The translations under genes and the position numbers were made by a program. This document shows positions 37,017 through 45,197 of a stretch of DNA of 64,000 bases, in pieces (the stretch's first letter is position 1; every line of letters starts with the position of its first letter). The DNA comes from Aquamicrobium lusatiense. GTDB lineage: Bacteria > Pseudomonadota > Alphaproteobacteria > Rhizobiales > Rhizobiaceae. The stretch lies in the NCBI RefSeq assembly GCF_014201615.1, contig NZ_JACHEU010000001.1:1011631-1075630 (forward strand), written 5' to 3'. Below the pieces are notes generated by a model. The model saw only the letters and a list, made by a program, of their open reading frames with translations, was not told the DNA's origin and searched no databases.

Positions 37017-37038
37017 AAAAAGCCGCCATGCGGCGGCT
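37017..37038 (-). terminator. Terminator-like hairpin in front of argD
   Basis: Minus strand AGCCGCC-GCAT-GGCGGCT followed by TTTTT, ending 25 bases before the argD start. If the promoter at 37046-37074 is used, the hairpin would form at the very 5' end of the argDF mRNA. It could also stop antisense transcripts coming from the gcrA side. Confidence 0.65.
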
Positions 37039-37045
37039 CCAAGCG

Positions 37046-37074
37046 CTTATCATGATTCAAGGGCAGACTGTCAA
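37046..37074 (-). promoter_or_regulatory. Predicted argD promoter
   Basis: TTGACA (37074-37069), 17-bp spacer, GATAAG (37051-37046) on the minus strand. The spacer contains a GANTC site (37054-37058), the CcrM methylation target. Confidence 0.55.
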
Positions 37075-37187
37075 TGGAAAGGTCGTTTCACGAAGCCCTT
37101 TCAGTCCGCCGGTTCCGCGGCGTCATTTCGGCTTGAAAACGGGTCAAGTTGGGGAAAACCCTAAAAACTGATTCGGGTTCTGGCCGG

Positions 37188-37220
37188 GACTCTTGTCACC
37201 GAGTCCATGCATATTGTAAT
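37188..37220 (+). promoter_or_regulatory. Predicted gcrA promoter with two GANTC sites
   Basis: TTGTCA (37193-37198), 16-bp spacer, TGTAAT (37215-37220). GACTC at 37188-37192 abuts the -35 element and GAGTC at 37201-37205 lies in the spacer. A third GANTC is at 37170. This fits control by CcrM methylation, possibly GcrA autoregulation. The 5' leader to the ATG would be about 120 bases. Confidence 0.55.
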
Positions 37221-37347
37221 CATGGGCCGGAAATAACCAGATTTCGTGCGGCTATTCCAATCATCCACATAGATGTGGTGCCCGACCGGCTTTTGCCGGA
37301 ACGGAGAGGGAGTCCGGGAGCCGCGCGATGCAAAGGAGTGCAGTCTT

Positions 37348-37863
37348 ATGAACTGGACTGACGAGCGCGTAGAACTGTTGAAAAAATTGTGGGCCGAAGG
37401 GCTGAGCGCCAGTCAGATCGCGGCGCAGCTTGGCGGCGTCAGCCGCAATGCGGTGATCGGCAAGGTGCATCGCCTGAAGCTGTCTGGCCGCGGCCGCACG
37501 ACGGCTGCTCCTGCCCGCCAGAAGAAGGCATCTTCGGCGCCTGCCGCGTCCAAGCCGGTTCGTGCCGCCGCTCCGGCGCGCAGCGCTGCCCCGACCATCG
37601 GTGCGACCGCATTGCAGGTTCAGTTCGATGCCGAGCCGGTTGCGCGCCAGCAGTTGCGCTCTTCCGACAATGTCGTGGTGCCGATCTCGCGCCGCCTCGA
37701 CCTGACGCAGCTCACCGAGCGCACCTGCAAGTGGCCGAACGGCGACCCGCTTTCGGAAGACTTTCATTTCTGCGGAAATGAGGCCGGAGAATCCGGGCCT
37801 TACTGCGCCTATCATGCAAGGCTGGCTTTCCAGCCGGCTTCCGAACGCCGGCGCGCCTGCTGA
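37348..37863 (+). CDS. gcrA: Cell-cycle regulator GcrA
   Basis: Alphaproteobacterial cell-cycle factor that works with sigma-70 at promoters carrying methylated GANTC, 171 aa. The N-terminal DNA-binding part is MNWTDERVELLKKLWAEGLS then AAQLGGVSRNAVIGKVHRLKLSGRG (in parts). A flexible Ala/Pro linker follows, then the C-terminal sigma-interacting domain LTERTCKWPNGDPL and FHFCGNE with AYHARLAFQP. AAGGAG stands nine bases before the ATG; an in-frame upstream extension to 37273 is not needed. Confidence 0.96.
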   Translation: MNWTDERVELLKKLWAEGLSASQIAAQLGGVSRNAVIGKVHRLKLSGRGRTTAAPARQKKASSAPAASKPVRAAAPARSAAPTIGATALQVQFDAEPVARQQLRSSDNVVVPISRRLDLTQLTERTCKWPNGDPLSEDFHFCGNEAGESGPYCAYHARLAFQPASERRRAC

Positions 37864-37898
37864 TCTCTTTCTCTTCCCGGATTTTCATGATGTATTCC

Positions 37899-37928
37899 GA
37901 AGGCTCCGGTTCAACCGGAGCCTTCTTT
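37899..37928 (+). terminator. gcrA terminator
   Basis: Perfect inverted repeat GAAGGCTCCGGTT / AACCGGAGCCTTC, followed by TTTG. It lies 36 bp after the gcrA stop. Confidence 0.85.
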
Positions 37929-37996
37929 GCTTCCGGGTTTTGACCCGGCCCGAAAGGTTCAGGCTCTCCTCGCGCATCTGCGGCGGCCGACAGGGT

Positions 37997-38031
37997 GGAC
38001 AAATTGTCCGGCCCAAAAGGACAATTTGTCC
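37997..38031. promoter_or_regulatory. Pair of 13-bp palindromic operators
   Basis: GGACAAATTGTCC at 37997-38009 and its reverse complement GGACAATTTGTCC at 38019-38031. Centres are 22 bp apart, about two helical turns, so two dimers of one regulator could bind the same face. They lie 326 bp before the oxalate/formate-type carrier gene. The regulator is not identified. Alternatively the pair forms one long RNA hairpin. Confidence 0.6.
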
Positions 38032-38203
38032 ATAGACGATTCCTCTCAGTCGATAAGCATTTGAAATCATTGGCGCCGCCCAACTGGCACGGCCATTGCT
38101 TGGTATTTGCCGGCAATGGAACGGGAGGGATGTGCATAAGGCCGGCTGCCCTGGGGCAGGAGCCGGCAGCGCCGCACAGGCAAAGCGGCGCGCAGGAAGA
38201 GGG

Positions 38204-38250
38204 GGCATCGGACCGCAAAGCAGCGTCCGCATTCGGATTGTTCCGATGCC
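38204..38250. repeat. Palindromic repeat, same family as 1405-1455
   Basis: Ends GGCATCGG and TTCCGATGCC and is followed by TGTCA, as in the first copy. The centre has diverged. It lies in the 493-bp gap between gcrA and the carrier gene, between the operator pair and the start codon. Apart from the terminator, operators and this repeat, nothing gene-like is seen in that gap. Confidence 0.6.
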
Positions 38251-38356
38251 TGTCAGTGGTTGGGAGCGCGTCGGCGTCCATCAGCGGACGCAAGGCGCGC
38301 CCGGGTAACAGCAGGACGACGCACGGACAGGATCCGGCGGGACGGAGGAGGTCTTC

Positions 38357-40006
38357 ATGTCCACGGCAAGTGAAACATTTACAGGCGATGTCGGGATACT
38401 CGACAAGGAGCGCATCGTCGCTCAGCCGGGCTTCAACAGGTGGCTGGTGCCGCCGGCCGCGCTCGGCATACATCTTTGCATCGGCATGGCCTACGGCTTC
38501 AGCGTGTTCTGGCTGCCGCTGTCTCGCGCCATCGGCGTCAGCCAGCCCGTCGTCTGCGCCGACATGAGCCTGATCTCGGCTCTCTTCACCACAAGCTGCG
38601 ACTGGCGCGTGTCGGATCTCGGCTGGATGTACACGCTGTTCTTCGTGCTTCTGGGCTGCTCGGCCGCGATCTGGGGCGGCTGGCTTGAGAAGGTGGGGCC
38701 GCGCAAGGCAGGCTTCGTCTCGGCCATGTGCTGGTGCGGCGGCATGGTACTGGCCGCCATCGGCATCATCACCCATCAGCTCTGGCTGATGTGGCTGGGC
38801 GCGGGCGTCATCGGCGGCATTGGTCTGGGCCTCGGCTATATCTCGCCCGTTTCGACGCTCATCAAGTGGTTCCCCGACCGGCGCGGCATGGCGACCGGCA
38901 TGGCCATCATGGGCTTTGGCGGCGGCGCCATGATCGGCGCTCCGCTGGCCGACATCCTGATGAACCACTTCCAGTCCGACACGTCCGTGGGCGTGTGGCA
39001 GACCTTCCTCGTCATGGCCGCGATCTACTTCGTGTTCATGATGGGCGGTGCCTTCGGCTACCGCATCCCGCCGAACGGCTGGAGGCCGGAAGGCTGGACC
39101 CCGCCGGCATCGGCGAAGCAGAGCATGATCACCACGCGCCATGTGCATCTGCGCGATGCGCACAAGACCCGCCAGTTCTGGCTGATCTGGATCGTGCTGT
39201 GCATGAACGTGTCCGCCGGCATCGGCGTCATCGGCATGTCGTCGCCGATGCTGCAGGAAATCTTCGGTGGCCGCCTCATCGGCCTGCCCGAGCTTTCCTT
39301 CACCGAACTGGACAACAGCCAGCGCGCGGCCATCGCTGCCATCGCGGCCGGTTTCGCCGGGCTTCTGTCGCTGTTCAACATCGGCGGGCGCTTCTTCTGG
39401 GCGTCGCTCTCCGACAAGCTCGGCCGCAAGAACACCTATTATACGTTCTTCATTCTGGGCATCGTGCTCTATGCGATGGCGCCCACGGCGGCAGGCATGG
39501 GCAACCAGGTGCTGTTCGTCAGCATCTTCTGCATCATCCTGTCCATGTATGGCGGCGGCTTCGCCACCGTTCCCGCCTATCTGGCCGACATCTTCGGCAC
39601 TCAGTTCGTCGGCGCCATCCATGGCCGGTTGCTGACCGCATGGGCAACCGCCGGCATCCTCGGCCCGGTCGTGGTGAACTACATCCGTGAGTTCCAGATC
39701 GCCGCCGGCGTGCCCCGCGAGCAGGTCTACGACTTCACCATGTACATTCTGTGCGGCATGCTCGTCATCGGCCTCATCGCCAACATGATGGTCCGGCCGC
39801 TTGAAGCGAAGTGGTACATGTCGGACGAGGAAGTCGCCAGCCTGCAGGCAAAGACTGCGGCAGCCAATGCGGGGCCGACCGGTTCCTTCGGCATCGGCAA
39901 GGGCGGCTTCGACGCAAAGGCGGCATTCGCCTGGGCGGTCGTCGGTATCCCGATCCTGTGGGGTGTGTGGGTGACGCTGGAGAAGACGGCAGCCCTGTTC
40001 GGCTGA
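38357..40006 (+). CDS. Oxalate/formate antiporter family MFS transporter
   Basis: Inner-membrane carrier of the OFA family, 549 aa with 12 main helices plus a hydrophobic C-terminal helix (AFAWAVVGIPILWGVWVTL). Features: AALGIHLCIGMAYGFSVFWLPLS, LGYISPVSTLIKWFPDRRGMATGMAIMGFGGGA (in parts) and NIGGRFFWASLSDKLGRKNTY. It is longer than OxlT because of an inserted loop with cysteines (VCADMSLISALFTTSCDW) after helix 1. GGAGGAGG precedes the ATG. The downstream LysR gene is a likely regulator. Exact substrate (oxalate, formate or another small acid) is unproven. Confidence 0.86.
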   Translation: MSTASETFTGDVGILDKERIVAQPGFNRWLVPPAALGIHLCIGMAYGFSVFWLPLSRAIGVSQPVVCADMSLISALFTTSCDWRVSDLGWMYTLFFVLLGCSAAIWGGWLEKVGPRKAGFVSAMCWCGGMVLAAIGIITHQLWLMWLGAGVIGGIGLGLGYISPVSTLIKWFPDRRGMATGMAIMGFGGGAMIGAPLADILMNHFQSDTSVGVWQTFLVMAAIYFVFMMGGAFGYRIPPNGWRPEGWTPPASAKQSMITTRHVHLRDAHKTRQFWLIWIVLCMNVSAGIGVIGMSSPMLQEIFGGRLIGLPELSFTELDNSQRAAIAAIAAGFAGLLSLFNIGGRFFWASLSDKLGRKNTYYTFFILGIVLYAMAPTAAGMGNQVLFVSIFCIILSMYGGGFATVPAYLADIFGTQFVGAIHGRLLTAWATAGILGPVVVNYIREFQIAAGVPREQVYDFTMYILCGMLVIGLIANMMVRPLEAKWYMSDEEVASLQAKTAAANAGPTGSFGIGKGGFDAKAAFAWAVVGIPILWGVWVTLEKTAALFG

Positions 40007-40017
40007 TCCGAACGGCC

Positions 40018-40046
40018 GATCCCGGCGCGGTGATTTCGCGCCGGGA
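40018..40046 (+). terminator. Hairpin after the MFS gene
   Basis: Perfect stem GATCCCGGCGCG / CGCGCCGGGATC with a 5-base loop, 12 bp after the stop. No T-run follows, so termination strength is uncertain. Confidence 0.6.
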
Positions 40047-40129
40047 TCGCATGTTGAGAGAACGCGCCTTGCGCCGGGGGATTTCCGCTTTCTCCGAACT
40101 GCGGAAAAGCTCCAACCCATTGTTCCGCT

Positions 40130-40161
40130 GCAATTCCGCTTCGCGCTTTTGCCGGAATTGC
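40130..40161. repeat. GCAATTCC palindrome
   Basis: GCAATTCCG...CGGAATTGC, with CTCTGGCCA following. It belongs with related sequence at 24613-24628 and 54134-54185, where GGAATTGCCCTGACCG is shared exactly. Confidence 0.5.
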
Positions 40162-40183
40162 TCTGGCCATCAGGTGGGAAGCG

Positions 40184-41110
40184 ATGCTGGTCGAACGGCT
40201 GGAACTGTTCATGGTTCTGGCGAGGGAGGAGCATTTTGGCCGTGCCGCCGAGCAATGCGGCGTCACGCAGCCCACCTTGTCCTTCGCCATCAAGCAGCTT
40301 GAGCAAATGCTGGGGGTGATGCTCGTCGAGCGCGGCTCGCGCTTTCGCGGGCTGACGCCGGAGGGCAGGCAGGTGCTGGCCTGGGCCCGGCGCATCGTCT
40401 CCGACACGCGCTCGCTGCAGGAGGAAATGCGCGCCGCGCGCGCCGGGCTTTCCGGGCGCCTGCGCATCGCGGCCATTCCGACCGCGCTCGCCATCGTCGC
40501 TGGCATCACCACGCCTTTTCACGAAAAGCATCCCGGCGTCAGCTTCTCCGTGCTGTCGCGCACCTCGGTCGAGATCCTGTCGATGCTTGGCAATTTCGAT
40601 ATCGATGCCGGCATCACCTATATTGACCATGAGCCGCTGGGCAACGTCATCACCGTGCCGCTCTACAGCGAACGCTACCATCTGGTCGTGTCGGGCAGCG
40701 CTCCGCTGGCGGCGCGCAGGACGGTAAGCTGGGCCGAGGTCGCGCAACTGCCGCTGTGCCTGCTCACGCCCGACATGCAGAACAGGCGCATCATCGACAG
40801 CCATCTGGCGCAGACCGGCCTTACGGTGCGCCCGACGCTGGAATCGAATTCCATGGTGGTGCTTTTGTCGCATGTGCGGACCGGCATATGGTCGTCGATC
40901 ATGCCGCTCAACCTCGCCACGGCGCTTGATTTCGGTGGAGCGGTCCGCTGCATCCCCATCGTGGAGCCGCAGGTGCAGCATATGGTGGGCATGGTGGTGC
41001 CGAAGCGCGAGCCGCACACGCCACTGGTTGCGGCTCTGCTTGCCGCCCTGCGCAAGGCAGAGGCGCTGTCTGCTTCAAACACGGAACCGGAGAAATTGCC
41101 GGTGTTCTGA
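40184..41110 (+). CDS. LysR-family transcriptional regulator
   Basis: DNA-binding regulator, 308 aa. The N-terminal helix-turn-helix is FGRAAEQCGVTQPTLSFAIKQLEQMLGVMLVER (in parts), followed by the linker helix and a two-lobed effector domain (LRIAAIPTALAIVAGITTPF, ESNSMVVLLSHVRTGIWSSIMP). It is downstream of the OFA carrier on the same strand with 177 bp between. LysR proteins of this type are often found near formate dehydrogenase genes, so control of formate or oxalate use is plausible but inferred. Confidence 0.85.
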   Translation: MLVERLELFMVLAREEHFGRAAEQCGVTQPTLSFAIKQLEQMLGVMLVERGSRFRGLTPEGRQVLAWARRIVSDTRSLQEEMRAARAGLSGRLRIAAIPTALAIVAGITTPFHEKHPGVSFSVLSRTSVEILSMLGNFDIDAGITYIDHEPLGNVITVPLYSERYHLVVSGSAPLAARRTVSWAEVAQLPLCLLTPDMQNRRIIDSHLAQTGLTVRPTLESNSMVVLLSHVRTGIWSSIMPLNLATALDFGGAVRCIPIVEPQVQHMVGMVVPKREPHTPLVAALLAALRKAEALSASNTEPEKLPVF

Positions 41111-41153
41111 TGGGGGGCCAGGCTGTGATGCGACCTGCCGAGGCGCGGGTCGT

Positions 41154-42035
41154 TTACAGCCCGCCGGCCTTCTTCAGGTGTTCGCGCATCAGCGATTCCG
41201 CCCATTCCAGATTGCCCTTGTCGACGGCATCGAGAATGGAAAGATGCTCGTTGCAGGAAATCCGGATCCGGTCGATCGACAGCTCCTGATAGATCGCGGA
41301 CTCCCACATGCGCCGCAGGCTGTTCTGCTGCTGCACCGCGGAAACCAGAAACGGGTTGCCGGAGAACGAGGCCAGCGCCTCGTGGAAGCCGGCATTGACC
41401 TGAAACCATTCGTCCGCGCCCGCATTGCGCCCAAGGCTCAGAATGCGCTCGTGGCCGAGCCGCAACTGCTCGACGCGTTCGGGCTGTGCATCATAGTCGG
41501 GAATGCGAAACGCGGAGCATTCCACGATCAGGCGGAACTGGTAGCTCGCCTTGAGCTGGGTGGCGTCGAGGGACGCGACGAAGCGCCAGCCATGTCCCTG
41601 CTGGCGCTCGGCAAGGCCCTCGGCGGCAAAGCGCATCATCAGGCGGCGTATGACGCCGCGCGAGGCGCCATAGCGCGGGATTAGCTCGCTTTCGGAAACT
41701 TCTGTGGGCAATTCGCCGCGCGCCCTGTCGCGCATGATGCGCGTGAACAGCTCCTCGGTTTCCGAGGCCGGCACCACGGCATCCAGCTCGACGCCGGCCA
41801 TGTCGCGCACCACTGCGAGACGGCCGGTCGATGTCTTCTCCAGAATTCCTCGGTCGAGAAGAAGAGATAGCGCCCGCGTCACCGGGGATCGCGAGACCCT
41901 GAATTCCGCGGCAAGCTCCGCCGACGACACGCGCGCGCCTGCGGGTGCCGACCGGTCGCGCAGATGCGCGACGATCCTGCGGGCGAGATCCAGTTGCAGA
42001 TCGGTGGTGTGCATATCTGCATTTTGAATTGTCAT
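41154..42035 (-). CDS. GntR-type regulator with two winged-helix domains and FCD domain
   Basis: A 293-aa regulator. A first winged helix spans about residues 12-75 (VSSAELAAEFRVSRSPVTRAL, LLDRGILEK) and a second about residues 92-150 (VSESELIPRYGASRGVIRRLMMRF, EGLAERQQGHGWRF). The C-terminal helical FCD-like domain has YQFRLIVECSAFRI, NAGFHEALASFSGN and CNEHLSILDAVDKGN with metal-binding type histidines. Tandem DNA-binding domains are unusual in GntR proteins. It is divergent from the C45 hydrolase operon and probably controls it. Confidence 0.82.
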   Translation of the reverse strand: MTIQNADMHTTDLQLDLARRIVAHLRDRSAPAGARVSSAELAAEFRVSRSPVTRALSLLLDRGILEKTSTGRLAVVRDMAGVELDAVVPASETEELFTRIMRDRARGELPTEVSESELIPRYGASRGVIRRLMMRFAAEGLAERQQGHGWRFVASLDATQLKASYQFRLIVECSAFRIPDYDAQPERVEQLRLGHERILSLGRNAGADEWFQVNAGFHEALASFSGNPFLVSAVQQQNSLRRMWESAIYQELSIDRIRISCNEHLSILDAVDKGNLEWAESLMREHLKKAGGL

Positions 42036-42209
42036 AGTGTATTGCCGGGTAACTGCATGAAGCCAGACATATCAAAAATTACACGTTTTCCCACGCTGTT
42101 TTTTTTCGGCAGTCGGCAAATTCGACTCTCTTGCGAAATTCTGCTTTTCATAAATGCAAAATGCAGTTATTGGTTGCTGGAAATTTGATGACAGACTGGG
42201 GATGTTCAG

Positions 42210-43373
42210 GTGAAGAGTGTCGAGCCGTTTCCGCTTGTTGATTTGAGCGGGTCTCCCCGTGAACGTGGTCTGGCCTATGGTGCTGCTGCAAAAGAGCGGA
42301 TCGACCGTTCCATCGCCCTCTATCGGGGGCAGTTGCGCGCCGCCGGATATGATCTTGGAGACCTCGCCGGTCTCTCTCAGGATTTTCGCAAGCGCGTCGG
42401 CGACTGGGCTCCGGAAATGCTGGAGGAAATGGACGCCATAGCCGAAGGCGCCGGCGTCGATGCCGTCGACATTCTTCTCATCAATGCCCGCACCGAGCTG
42501 GTGCAGCTGGCAAAGCGCAAGGTGGCGGCGAATGCCAGCGAGCCCGACGGATGCACGGGTGTCGTGGTGTTGCCTGAAGCCTCCGCCACGGGCGAGTTGC
42601 TGCATGCGCAGACGTGGGACTGGCTGGCCGAATGCGCCGATACGGCAGTCGTGCTGCGAATCCGCCGCGATGACGGGCCCGATGTGCTGACCTTCACCGA
42701 GGCCGGCGGCATGGCCCGCAACGGCTTCAACTCGGTCGGCACCTCCATCACCGCCAACTATCTGGAATCGGATCGTGATTACCGCACCCTCGGGCTGCCG
42801 CTTTCCCTCATCCGCCGCAGGGCGCTTGAGCAGCAGCATTTCTCCCAGTCGGTGAAGATCGTGGCGACGACTCCCAAATCGGCGTCGAACAACATGATCC
42901 TGAGCACCGTTCAGGGCTTTGCCGTCGATCTCGAGTGCGCGCCGGACGAGGCGTTTCCGATCACGCCGCAGGACGGGCTCATCGTGCATGCCAACCACTG
43001 GCAAAGCCCGGTGGCGCTCTCCAAGCTGAAGGAGATGGGGCTGCACAACATGCCCGACAGCATCTATCGCGATTTCGTGGTGCGGCGTCATCTGCGCGGC
43101 TGCGGCTATACCATCGGCGAACAGGATATTCGCGATGCGCTTTCGGACAGGCTGGGCGCGCCGTTTTCGGTCTGCCGTCCGCCGATACCCGGCATGTCGG
43201 GCAACCTTTCGGCCACGGTGGCGACGCTGCTGTTCCGCCCGGCTGCCGGCACCATGGAGATCACGCCGCTGCCGGCGATCAACGCTGAGGCCACCATCTA
43301 CCGGCTGGAGATGGAAAGTGCCGTGCGCGCCATGAACTCCGGAGCCCGCGAGAAGGTGCTGGCGGATGCCTGA
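42210..43373 (+). CDS. C45-family self-processing acyltransferase/amidohydrolase
   Basis: Ntn-hydrolase related to acyl-CoA:6-aminopenicillanate acyltransferase, 387 aa. Family hallmarks are GSPRERGLAYG near the start and the autocleavage site DGCTG with C115 as the predicted new N-terminal nucleophile. Further matches are AQTWDWLAE, LTFTEAGGMARNGFNSVGTSIT (in parts) and IVHANHWQSP. No signal peptide, so cytoplasmic. It starts at a GTG and leads an operon with oligopeptide permeases, so an imported acylated peptide or amide is the likely substrate. Beta-lactam chemistry cannot be claimed from sequence. Confidence 0.83.
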   Translation: MKSVEPFPLVDLSGSPRERGLAYGAAAKERIDRSIALYRGQLRAAGYDLGDLAGLSQDFRKRVGDWAPEMLEEMDAIAEGAGVDAVDILLINARTELVQLAKRKVAANASEPDGCTGVVVLPEASATGELLHAQTWDWLAECADTAVVLRIRRDDGPDVLTFTEAGGMARNGFNSVGTSITANYLESDRDYRTLGLPLSLIRRRALEQQHFSQSVKIVATTPKSASNNMILSTVQGFAVDLECAPDEAFPITPQDGLIVHANHWQSPVALSKLKEMGLHNMPDSIYRDFVVRRHLRGCGYTIGEQDIRDALSDRLGAPFSVCRPPIPGMSGNLSATVATLLFRPAAGTMEITPLPAINAEATIYRLEMESAVRAMNSGAREKVLADA

Positions 43374-43418
43374 GCGAAGATGCATAGGAGCTGCAATCCG
43401 GAAACAGAGGCATACTGA

Positions 43419-44363
43419 ATGAAGCGGTTCATCCTGAAGCGCATTGCTTCCGCGATCCCGACGCTGCTGATCGTGTCCATCGTCGTCTTCGCGATCATCA
43501 GGCTGACGCCCGGCGATCCGGCCGAGCTGATGCTCGACCAGGACGCCACGCCCGAGCAGATTGCCGAATTGCAGGTCAAGATGGGGCTCGATAAGCCGGT
43601 TCCCGTCCAATATGCGATCTGGCTGGGCAATGTCCTGACCGGCGATTTCGGTACCTCCACGACGACCGGCGAGCCGGTTCTGTCGATGATCGTCAGCCGG
43701 TTCCTCATCTCCGCGCCGATCGTGCTCATCGCCATCGCGCTCGCAACCATCATTGCCGTTCCTCTGGGCATGCTGGCGGCGTGGCGGCAGAACAAGACCG
43801 AGGACATCGCGGTTGTGTCCCTGATGACCCTTCTGATGTCGATCCCCGGCTTCTGGCTCGGCCTCATCATCCTGATGGTGTTCGGCCTCATGCTGGGCTG
43901 GCTGCCGGTGGTGGGCTTCGTGTCGCTGCGCGATGACGTCCCGGCGGCCCTCATCTACATGATCATGCCGGTGGCGACGCTGGTTCTCACTGAGCTTGGC
44001 TCGCTCACCCGCATGACGCGCGCCAGCGCCATCTCCATATCGCGGCTCGAATACATCACCCACGCCCGCGCCAAGGGTCTGAGCGAGCCGCAGATCATCT
44101 GGCGCCATGCGCTGCGCAATTCCTTCGCGCCGACATGGACGCTGATCGGTCTGAGCCTCGGCGGCCTGCTCGGCGGCATCGCCATCACCGAGACGGTTTT
44201 CACCATACCGGGCCTCGGGCGCCTGCTGGTCGATTCCATCTATGGCCGCGACTATCCGGTCGTGCAGGGCTGCATCCTGCTCATCGCCTTCATCTACGTG
44301 ATCATGAACCTCGTGGTCGATCTCGTATATCCGCTTCTCGATCCCAGGGTGACTGCAGCATGA
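43419..44363 (+). CDS. Oligopeptide ABC transporter permease, DppB/OppB type
   Basis: Inner-membrane permease, 314 aa. It starts MKRFILKRIASAIPTLLIVS with the DppB-type first helix, has DPAELMLDQDATPEQIAELQVKMGLDKPVPVQY (in parts) and the EAA loop [34 protein letters not shown] (in parts), ending LVVDLVYPLLDPRV. Stop overlaps the next permease start (ATGA). No ATP-binding partner is in the cluster. Confidence 0.92.
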   Translation: MKRFILKRIASAIPTLLIVSIVVFAIIRLTPGDPAELMLDQDATPEQIAELQVKMGLDKPVPVQYAIWLGNVLTGDFGTSTTTGEPVLSMIVSRFLISAPIVLIAIALATIIAVPLGMLAAWRQNKTEDIAVVSLMTLLMSIPGFWLGLIILMVFGLMLGWLPVVGFVSLRDDVPAALIYMIMPVATLVLTELGSLTRMTRASAISISRLEYITHARAKGLSEPQIIWRHALRNSFAPTWTLIGLSLGGLLGGIAITETVFTIPGLGRLLVDSIYGRDYPVVQGCILLIAFIYVIMNLVVDLVYPLLDPRVTAA

Positions 44364-45196
44364 CGATCCGCATTTTCGGGCGTCGTCCCCGGCTCAACTT
44401 CGCCTTCGGCGCATCGGTTGTTTCGCTTCTGCTGTTCCTCGCGGTTTTCGGCCAGTTTCTGGCGCCGTATGAGCCGCTGGAAATGGACATGCCGGCGCGT
44501 CTGTCCGGGATCAGCGCCGCCCACCTTCTGGGTGCCGACGAGTTCGGGCGCGATACGCTGAGCCGCCTGCTTTACGGCGCGCAGGTCAGCGCGTGGATCG
44601 CCTTTTCCACGCTTGCCTTCGCCCTGTCTGTGGGCACGGCCATCGGCGTCATTTCGGGCTATTTCGGCGGCCGCACGGACAGCCTGATCATGATGATCAA
44701 CGATGCGCTGCTGGCGTTCCCGGGCCTTTTGCTGGCGCTGGGGCTGATGGCGGCGCTGGGCGCCAGTTCGTCCGGCATCATCGTAGCGCTGGGCATCGCC
44801 TATATGCCGGCGGTGGTGCGCGTGGTCCGTTCCACGGTGATGTCGGTGCGGCAGCTCGAATTCGTCGAAGCCTCGACCGTCATCGGCAATTCCGACCTCA
44901 CCACCATGGTGCGCCACGTCCTGCCGAATGCCTTTCCGCCCATCACCGTTCTGGCGTCGATGATGTTCGGCTCCATCATCCTGTCGGAGGCGGCGCTCAG
45001 CTTCCTTGGCCTTGGCGTTCCGCCGCCGGCACCGAGCTGGGGCAACATGCTGGCCAGCGCCAGGCCCTACATCATGGAGGCGCCGCTGCTCATCCTGCTG
45101 CCGGGCTTCTGCATCGCAATCACGCTGCTCGGCGTCAACATGCTTGGCGACGCGCTGAGGGATCTGGTCGATCCGAAAATGGGTGGAGATATCTGA
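44360..45196 (+). CDS. Oligopeptide ABC transporter permease, DppC/OppC type
   Basis: Second permease subunit, 278 aa. DppC features: N-terminal helix, HLLGADEFGRDTLSRLLYGAQVS, EAA loop EFVEASTVIGNSDLTTMVRHVLPN (in parts), FLGLGVPPPAPSWGNML and LGVNMLGDALRDLVDPKM. Its ATG lies in the overlap with dppB; an upstream frame to 44135 is non-coding. Together the two permeases form one pore that needs two ATPases encoded elsewhere. Confidence 0.92.
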   Translation: MTIRIFGRRPRLNFAFGASVVSLLLFLAVFGQFLAPYEPLEMDMPARLSGISAAHLLGADEFGRDTLSRLLYGAQVSAWIAFSTLAFALSVGTAIGVISGYFGGRTDSLIMMINDALLAFPGLLLALGLMAALGASSSGIIVALGIAYMPAVVRVVRSTVMSVRQLEFVEASTVIGNSDLTTMVRHVLPNAFPPITVLASMMFGSIILSEAALSFLGLGVPPPAPSWGNMLASARPYIMEAPLLILLPGFCIAITLLGVNMLGDALRDLVDPKMGGDI

Positions 45197-45197
45197 T

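Noticed and set aside
37712..41017. 1101-aa minus-strand frame opposite the MFS and LysR genes
   Set aside because: Antisense shadow with low-complexity charged sequence; both plus-strand genes have clear families.
42536..42560. Reading the C45 protein as a penicillin acyltransferase
   Set aside because: The DGCTG cleavage site is shared by the whole family; substrate cannot be assigned from it.
42072..44108. 678-aa minus-strand frame opposite the C45 gene and DppB
   Set aside because: Antisense to two well-supported genes and lacks any recognisable motif.
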